From assembly GCA_004114245.1 (NCBI GenBank), contig QZWS01000146.1, positions 1 through 21,783 on the forward strand: a stretch of DNA of 21,783 nucleotides. The letters are read 5' to 3'. Origin of the DNA: Zoopage sp. CT-All (Eukaryota > Zoopagomycota > Zoopagomycetes > Zoopagales > Zoopagaceae). A program made the position numbers and the translations under genes. This document shows positions 17,118 to 21,783 of the stretch, one piece after another; position 1 is the first letter of the stretch; every line of letters begins with the position of its first letter. A model generated the notes under the pieces. The model ran no database searches, had not been told where the DNA came from, and worked only from the letters and a program-made list of their open reading frames with translations.

Positions 17118-18900
17118 ATGGAGTCTGCCGCACGCCTTGCATACACGTCGTTCGGCCCGCCCGCGCCGCTGATCGTGAAGAATGTCGCGTCCGACTATCT
17201 GCGCTCCGAGTCCTCCTTCTTCTTGGCTGCAGGAGGCTTCCGTGGAAACGCCATCGGCCCCATCCTGCGCCCGCCGCCCGACCGCGTCATCGTGCTGCAG
17301 CCCGGCTCGCGCTGGCTGAAGCTCGGCCTGGCTGCCGATGCAATGCCGCGTTTCTATCCGCACGTCGTTGCCCGTCGGCTGCGGAATGCACCGGCTGGGG
17401 CTGTAGAGCGACCTGCTGCCGAGGAGCTGCTTGACGATCCTGCCTTCTCGGCGGCCGTGGACGCCTCGGATGCCGATCTGCGCAGCCGACTCTTCGCCTC
17501 GAAGCGAAAACCAGTGCCGCACGCGCGCCAGTTTTGCACGCAGTATAACACGTCCCAGCAGGCCGCGCAGCCCGAGCGACTGCACGAGTACAACGACCCT
17601 GCGCGCGTCGAATGGGTTGATCTGTCCACCGCGCGCCCCGACGTTCTCACCGGCCACCATGCACTCAATCTTCCTGGTGCTCAGTCCGACTACTGTCTGC
17701 GCTGGCCCATCCATCGCCGCGCGCTTAATTCGGCCGCCTACGCCTCCCCTCAGGAGCTTCAGGGTGACATCACCGCGCTCTGGACGGACGCCATCCTCTC
17801 CCAGCTCGGCATCTCCGCATCCCAACTACCCAAATACCACGTCGTGCTCGTCATACCCGACCTCTTCCACCGCCCCTCCATCCTCTCCCTCGTCGAAGTC
17901 CTGCATTCATTGCATTTCCGCGCATTCATGCTCGTCCAGGAATCCGTCAGCGTCTCCTTTGGCGCGGGCGCCTCCACCGCGTGTATCGTTGATGTCGGCG
18001 CTACCGCCACCTCGATTGCATGTGTCGATGATGGCCTGATCGTCGGTTCAAAGCTCATCCTGCCCTACGGCGGCGATGACGTCACAAGGTACATCGCCGA
18101 GCTTATGCTCCGTCGCAGTCTCTCCCCCTATACCTCTATGAATCCTGCCCGGTTCCATTGGGACTGGATCGTCGCGGAGGACATTAAGGAGCGCTTTGCT
18201 TCAATGAACGAGGCAGACCTCAATCTGCAGCTGGTGCCGTTCTATCGAAGAACACCCGCAAGGCCGACCGAAAAATGGACCATCAAGATGTACGACGAAC
18301 TGCTTGAGGCGCCCATGGTACTCCCCAAGCAGCTTTCCCTCATTCGCTCATTTTCCCTGACAGTGTCTGTTTGTCGAGCGCGTGCTGGCTTTCCTCAAGA
18401 AGCTCGAATCGCGATATTCCAGCAGCATTCCACCCTCGATTCCTGGCACGCCGCATGCGGCTGAGCAAGAATCATCCGCTCCGGCAGCTAGCAACAGCAT
18501 CCACATGAATGTCGACATGCCCTCCCAGGTCAGCGCCTCTTCGTTTCAACCGCCCGCGCTGGATCGCGCAATCCACTATGTCGTATCGGCCCTGCCCGAA
18601 GACCGCATGCGGCGCGTCTATGGCTATCTCATTCTGTGCGGCGGTGGTGTGCGAACCATCGGTTTTGCTGACCATCTCGCAGAACGCCTAAAGGCTCTGC
18701 CCGGTTTCAAAGATCAAGGTCTGGATCGCGGACTGCGTATTCTCACAGGAGCCAAGGAAATCGACCCGCGAGCACTGGCATGGAAGGGCGCCACCATTGC
18801 TGCAAGGATCGAGTGTGCCGGTGACATGTGGTGTGCTCGCGAGGAATGGTCCGCAGGGGGATTGCGCATGCTGCGAGAGAAGCTAACCTTTCAATGGTGA
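17118..18900 (+). CDS. ARP8: Actin-related protein 8 (INO80 complex)
   Basis: A nuclear actin-fold protein; with Arp4 and actin it forms the DNA-binding module of the INO80 chromatin remodeler. Exons 17118-18317 and 18364-18900 give 578 residues, with a 46-base intron. The actin core is split by insertions, as usual for Arp8. Recognisable parts are VLQPGSRWLKLGLA (first phosphate strand), PDLFHRPS with LVEVL, LVQESVSVSFGAGASTACIVDVGA, YGGDDVTRYIAELML, LCGGGVRTIGFADHL, and the C-terminal WKGATIAARIE then EEWSAGGLRMLREK. Intron removal joins EAPM to CLFVERVLAFLKKL, which replaces an unrelated tail in the unspliced frame. The protein is near the short end of the family (human 624, yeast 881), mainly because of a smaller N-terminal extension. 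It is divergent from the sphingomyelinase-like gene, with 41 bases between ATGs. Confidence 0.94.
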
Positions 18901-18964
18901 TGCACCGACGTTCTCGCCTGTGACATATTATGCACTGCAATACTTGCAAGATGCATACCAGGAT

Positions 18965-19018
18965 GACAAGTAGGACTAGGGCGACAAGTAGGACTAGGGC
19001 GACAAGTAGGACTAGGAC
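18965..19018. repeat. 18-base minisatellite, three units
   Basis: Three perfect-length tandem units of GACAAGTAGGACTAGGGC (18965-18982, 18983-19000, 19001-19018); the last differs by one base (GAC for GGC). It fills much of the 150 bases between the convergent ARP8 and prefoldin 4 stops, so both 3' untranslated regions probably contain it. There is no spacer, which rules out a CRISPR. Confidence 0.9.
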
Positions 19019-19050
19019 GACGGATGCACCACCGCACCACCGCCGCAATC

Positions 19051-19476
19051 CTACTTCTCGAGGTTGATGGCACTGCCGAACTTGCTGTACAGAACCTTCT
19101 TCAGCTCGCCCATCCTCTCCTCCACGCTAGACTTGTCGGCTTTTATCTTGCCAACCTTCTCCTGCACCGAGCGCTTCTCGCTGGCAATTCTTGCCTGGGA
19201 GGCGGACAGGGACATGGAGACGAACGCCTCCCCGATCTTATAGCGCACAGGCTCGTCCTCGTCGGCCAGCTCCAGCTCATCCTCCAAATCCTCAAGTGCC
19301 TCGAGCTCATTCTACAAAGGGGTAACACGCGCGTGGGAGGGGCGGCTGGCTACGGCTGCGGTGGCAAGGGCGTCGACAAGATCGTCGCTCCTGGCCGACA
19401 ACCGCGCAAACTCGTTGATGGCGCGCTGGTCGTCCTGGGTCACCGCGACATTGTCGGCGTCCTCGTCCTTGGCCAT
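19051..19476 (-). CDS. GIM3: Prefoldin subunit 4
   Basis: A beta-class prefoldin subunit of the cytosolic hexamer that hands nascent actin and tubulin to the CCT chaperonin. Exons 19354-19476 and 19051-19311 give 127 residues, with a 42-base intron. The N-terminal VTQDDQRAINEFARLSAR and the loop LADEDEPVRYKIGEAFVS are characteristic of subunit 4, and the tail LYSKFGSAINLE is nearly invariant. Two candidate donors exist; the GTAGCC donor after DALATAA gives a coiled coil of the usual length without gaps, whereas the upstream GTCGAC donor would delete seven residues. Both arms are coiled coil with the beta hairpin between them. Its start is 96 bases from the derlin start in the divergent direction. 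Confidence is high for family, somewhat lower for the exact donor. Confidence 0.94.
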
Positions 19477-19572
19477 CTATCGGGAGATTAGTCGCGTCAG
19501 AGGCGGCTCGGGGCGTGCGAGATGCATGTTGGCGGCTGTACTTGCAAACCCAACCACCCGGCATCACCCGAA

Positions 19573-20337
19573 ATGGACATTGCCGCATGGTTCGCCGGGC
19601 TGCCGCGGCTTACCCGCGTGCTTCTCTCCGCCACCGTCGCGCTCTCGGTCGCTGCACATCTCCGTCTGGTGCCCGTGCACCAGCTGTTCCTGTCGTGGCC
19701 CGATGTGCTGGGGCGGCTGCAGCTGCACCGCCTGCTCTCCGCGTTCCTGCTCCTCCCCGTTGGCCTGCAGATGCTTTTCCACATCTTTATGCTGTTCCAG
19801 TACTCCTCGATACTCGAGATGGACGTGCATGGCGGCAGGACGGCAGATTACGCCACCTATCTTGCGGCGACATCGCTCGTCTCCGCGGCCATTGCCGCCG
19901 GCACCGCAACACCCCTGCTGGCCGACTCGCTGCTTCTCTCGGTTGTCACGGCGGCTTCCCTCGCGCATCCTGACCGCATCGTCTCGTTCTACTTTGGCAT
20001 TCGCTTCGAATCGCGCTTCCTGCCGCTCGCCCTCGTCGCGTTCGAGTTTCTCGCCTCCGAGGGCAGGATCCCCTATGCCTCGCTCATCGGAATTGCCTCC
20101 GCCTACGCCGTCATTACCCTGTCAAAGTCCAATCACCCCGGACAGCGGCCGTGGATATCGACGCCACGGATACTGCGAGAGGCTATGCCCGACCAGCTGC
20201 CGCCTCAGGGCGCTGTGCACAACACGGCCGCCACATCGGGGTACACTCCCCGGCCGGTGAATGCTGCCGCGGAGCGAGAGGCGAACGATGGGATGCGGTA
20301 TCGGTGGGGGCAGGGCAACCGACTTGGCACGCAATAG
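19573..20337 (+). CDS. DFM1: Derlin family ER membrane protein (Dfm1/Derlin-1 type)
   Basis: A 254-residue rhomboid-like pseudoprotease of the ER membrane involved in ER-associated degradation. From MDIAAWFAGLPRLTRV the order is as in derlins: a Pro-Thr-Arg entry, then about six hydrophobic segments, with FQYSSILE and GRTADYATYL between segments 2 and 3. The C-terminus, YRWGQGNRLG, is an SHP box (WGQGxRLG), the binding site for Cdc48/p97, which points to Derlin-1/Dfm1 and not yeast Der1. In the first loop the usual WR motif reads LHR (residues 51-53), so the tryptophan is replaced by histidine. No rhomboid Ser-His catalytic pair is seen, as expected. An upstream in-frame ATG at 19522 would add 17 Cys/His-containing residues; the shorter start matches the family. 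It converges on an unknown small gene, with 26 bases between stops. Confidence 0.88.
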   Translation: MDIAAWFAGLPRLTRVLLSATVALSVAAHLRLVPVHQLFLSWPDVLGRLQLHRLLSAFLLLPVGLQMLFHIFMLFQYSSILEMDVHGGRTADYATYLAATSLVSAAIAAGTATPLLADSLLLSVVTAASLAHPDRIVSFYFGIRFESRFLPLALVAFEFLASEGRIPYASLIGIASAYAVITLSKSNHPGQRPWISTPRILREAMPDQLPPQGAVHNTAATSGYTPRPVNAAAEREANDGMRYRWGQGNRLGTQ

Positions 20338-20363
20338 TAATACATATTGTATCAGTTCCACGA

Positions 20364-20657
20364 CTAGCCCACCGCTCGACGCAAATAGCCCTCGATTCCA
20401 GACACCAGTCCGTCGCTGCGCAGCGCCTCCATCTCCGTCCGCGCATCCCTCAGTCCCTCCACGGCGCGCTCCATCAGCCCTGCACTCCGCCGGGTGCTTC
20501 CCGCCTCGTCCACCAGGCGGGCAACAACGTCGCCCCGACTGGACATCATTGCCGAGTGCAACGCGGTCGACGTTGGCGCAAGCAGAGCTGTGATGCTGGT
20601 TGTGATGGAGGCATCGAGCAGATGCACAGAGGTGAGCGGAACATCCGTTGATGACAT
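20364..20657 (-). CDS. Unknown small helical protein, 97 residues
   Basis: I do not recognise this protein. It begins MSSTDVPLTSVHLLD with a proper ATG and fills the gap between derlin and UTP23 almost entirely. It has no cysteine, is predicted by eye to be almost all helix, with heptad-like hydrophobic spacing in LVDEAGSTRRSAGLMERAVEGL and following residues, and has no signal peptide or membrane segment. Size and helix content resemble small subunits of coiled-coil assemblies (BORC/BLOC-1, DASH, Mediator), but no motif decides between them. The start lies 11 bases after the stop of UTP23 on the same strand, and the stop is 26 bases from the derlin stop. It could be the 3' cistron of the UTP23 transcript. 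The open frame is in the middle of G+C-rich DNA, where chance frames are common, so it remains a candidate. Confidence 0.5.
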   Translation of the reverse strand: MSSTDVPLTSVHLLDASITTSITALLAPTSTALHSAMMSSRGDVVARLVDEAGSTRRSAGLMERAVEGLRDARTEMEALRSDGLVSGIEGYLRRAVG

Positions 20658-20668
20658 ACGAGCGGACT

Positions 20669-21667
20669 TTATTTCTTTTTTGATTGCGCCAACTGCTCTC
20701 GCGCCCGCCGCCGGATCCTGTGGAGCGCCTTTTTGGGCAGCAGCGATTCGCCGAGATTGCCATTCGTGGCCAAGGATGCCGCCGACTTTCTAATGCTCTC
20801 GTTGGCATCTACTTTTACCGTGACTTGCGCGGCATCTGCAGTGTCCTGCGCGGTATCGGCAGTGTCCTGTGCGGCATCGGGCGCCTTCTTGCGGCTGCCT
20901 CGTTTCCCGCGCTTCGTCTTTTTCTGCACCACGTCCCCTTCATCACCCAGCACCATGCTCTTCTTCCTCTCCTCCTTTGTTGGCACCGTAACCTTCTCCG
21001 TCTTGGGCCGCTTCACTGACAAGGGATTCGGCGCCTTGGGCATCCTGCGCTTCCGCTTAATCTCCTTTCCCGGTCTTTTCGCTTCGCCCCCATCCGCCGA
21101 CTCGCACCTCTCCTTCCCCTTCCCCTTGGCAATCTGCTCGCGCGTCCACAGTCGCACGTCCAGCTCCACCTGCTCCCGCACGCGCCTGCCTTCTTCACCA
21201 CCGACCATGCGCTCTGTCGCCGCGCTTAGCGGCTCCAGCGCCAGTATACCGTGACTCACGAACATGATCGGCACGCCGGGGATCCGCCGCAATTCATGGC
21301 GCAGCTCCTTGCTCTGTGTGGCGGCGATGTACCGATGGGTGTTCGCGTCTCCGATGATGCTCCGCACGCACTCATCTCCGCCCACGGGCGTGCGGTGCGT
21401 GCACCTCCTCCGCTCCATCCGCTTGCACATCATGGCCGCTCTCCCGTACTCGGCGGGGTCCATCTTCTTCAGCTCGTGGTACGCGCATGCGGTGGACATG
21501 AGCTTTGTCGCGCCCAGCAGCGTGCGCTGCGTCGCGTCCGCCAGCTGCAGCTTCTTGGCGGTGCACTCGATCACAAACGCGGGCGTGCACAGGATCTGGT
21601 ATGGTGCGCGGAAGTGGAAGATGTGCTGGTACAGCGACATGTGCCGCTTGTAGGTCTTTGAGGGCAT
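20669..21667 (-). CDS. UTP23: rRNA-processing protein Utp23 (PIN-like)
   Basis: A nucleolar small-subunit processome factor with a PIN-like fold, linked to release of snR30 during 18S rRNA maturation. 332 residues, one exon. The frame runs left to 21742 only through TTG; MPSKTYKRHMSLYQHIFHFRAPYQIL is a typical Utp23/Fcf1 start. Further on, a Cys/His cluster (MCKRMERRRCTH, with CVRSI after it) matches the Utp23 zinc site, then GDANTHRYIAATQSKELR and RIPGVPIMF(V) are diagnostic; Fcf1 differs there. Residues beyond about 190 are highly basic (KGKGKER, KRKRRMPKAPNPLSVKRPK) and contain a seven-residue repeat, DAAQDTA / DTAQDTA / DAAQVTV, before a final basic tail ending QSKKK. The tail is longer than in yeast (254 residues). 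The unknown 97-residue gene follows after 11 bases. Confidence 0.93.
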   Translation of the reverse strand: MPSKTYKRHMSLYQHIFHFRAPYQILCTPAFVIECTAKKLQLADATQRTLLGATKLMSTACAYHELKKMDPAEYGRAAMMCKRMERRRCTHRTPVGGDECVRSIIGDANTHRYIAATQSKELRHELRRIPGVPIMFVSHGILALEPLSAATERMVGGEEGRRVREQVELDVRLWTREQIAKGKGKERCESADGGEAKRPGKEIKRKRRMPKAPNPLSVKRPKTEKVTVPTKEERKKSMVLGDEGDVVQKKTKRGKRGSRKKAPDAAQDTADTAQDTADAAQVTVKVDANESIRKSAASLATNGNLGESLLPKKALHRIRRRAREQLAQSKKK

Positions 21668-21732
21668 GGGGGAGGGGAGGGGGTGGAGACGAAGGGCAGG
21701 ATGCACTGGGCGAAGGGCAACATGCACTTCAC

Positions 21733-21783
21733 TCAGAGGCAAGCGTCTCCAGCACCGCCACGTAGGCTGCCAGCTGCTGCACC
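21733..21783 (-). CDS. Possible C-terminal end of another gene (partial)
   Basis: At the window edge the minus strand reads VQQLAAYVAVLETLASE and then TGA, with the stop at 21733-21735. That is 65 bases ahead of the UTP23 start, a spacing like the other tandem genes here, and the residues form a regular amphipathic helix. Only 16 whole codons are visible, and the first codon's frame is an assumption, so no identity can be given. It could also be chance. Confidence 0.3.
   Translation of the reverse strand, partial: GAAAGSLRGGAGDACL

Noticed and set aside
18965..19018. Possible CRISPR-like array
   Set aside because: Units are directly adjacent without spacers and the genome is eukaryotic; it is a minisatellite.
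19361..20260. Plus-strand open frame of 299 codons across prefoldin 4 and derlin
   Set aside because: It overlaps two well-supported genes in other frames and is rich in Ser/Arg/Pro without any domain.
20364..20657. Naming the 97-residue protein as a BORC, DASH or Mediator subunit
   Set aside because: Size and helix content alone fit; no residue pattern decides, so it is left unnamed.

Overview
This window looks like nuclear DNA from a fungus with a very compact genome, most plausibly an early-diverging lineage (a Kickxellomycotina-like fungus is my guess, not shown by the sequence). The evidence is a set of clearly eukaryotic housekeeping genes (U5/B-complex splicing factor, eL31, CK2 alpha, Dbp9, Mms2, CSN5, NudE, Arp8, prefoldin 4, derlin, Utp23), a trehalose synthase/phosphatase, a eukaryotic-type tRNA-Ala(AGC), and tiny GT-AG introns. 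I reconstructed 17 introns of 40 to 80 bases (median 47). Each one restores a conserved reading frame.

Layout. Bases 1-386 hold nothing I can name. 397-3729 is a dense block: splicing factor CCDC130/Saf4 (-), an essential-light-chain-like EF-hand protein (+), ribosomal protein eL31 (-) and the CK2 catalytic subunit (-). 3877-7654 is a looser, visibly more A+T-rich stretch with a tRNA-Ala (-), a duplicated 66-base repeat, an unfamiliar PD-(D/E)XK nuclease-like protein (+), long stretches without genes and a small single-finger C2H2 protein (+). 7655-21783 is dense again: DBP9 (+), bifunctional trehalose-6-P synthase/phosphatase (-), MMS2 (-), CSN5 (-), an LYR protein (+), NudE (-), a neutral-sphingomyelinase-like phosphodiesterase (-), ARP8 (+), prefoldin 4 (-), a derlin with a Cdc48-binding SHP box (+), an unknown 97-residue helical protein (-), UTP23 (-), and perhaps the last codons of another minus-strand gene at the right edge.

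There is no pathway operon; neighbours share space, not function. Start codons of divergent pairs are only 29 to 96 bases apart and convergent stop codons 26 to 150 apart, so promoters and terminators must overlap neighbouring transcripts. Loose themes are ribosome biogenesis (eL31, Dbp9, Utp23), ubiquitin and protein quality control (Mms2, CSN5, derlin, prefoldin) and membrane or stress chemistry (trehalose, sphingolipid). The least explained part is the 4.6-5.8 kb island with the nuclease-like gene and its upstream repeats. I saw no prokaryotic features, CRISPR array, rRNA, or complete transposon.
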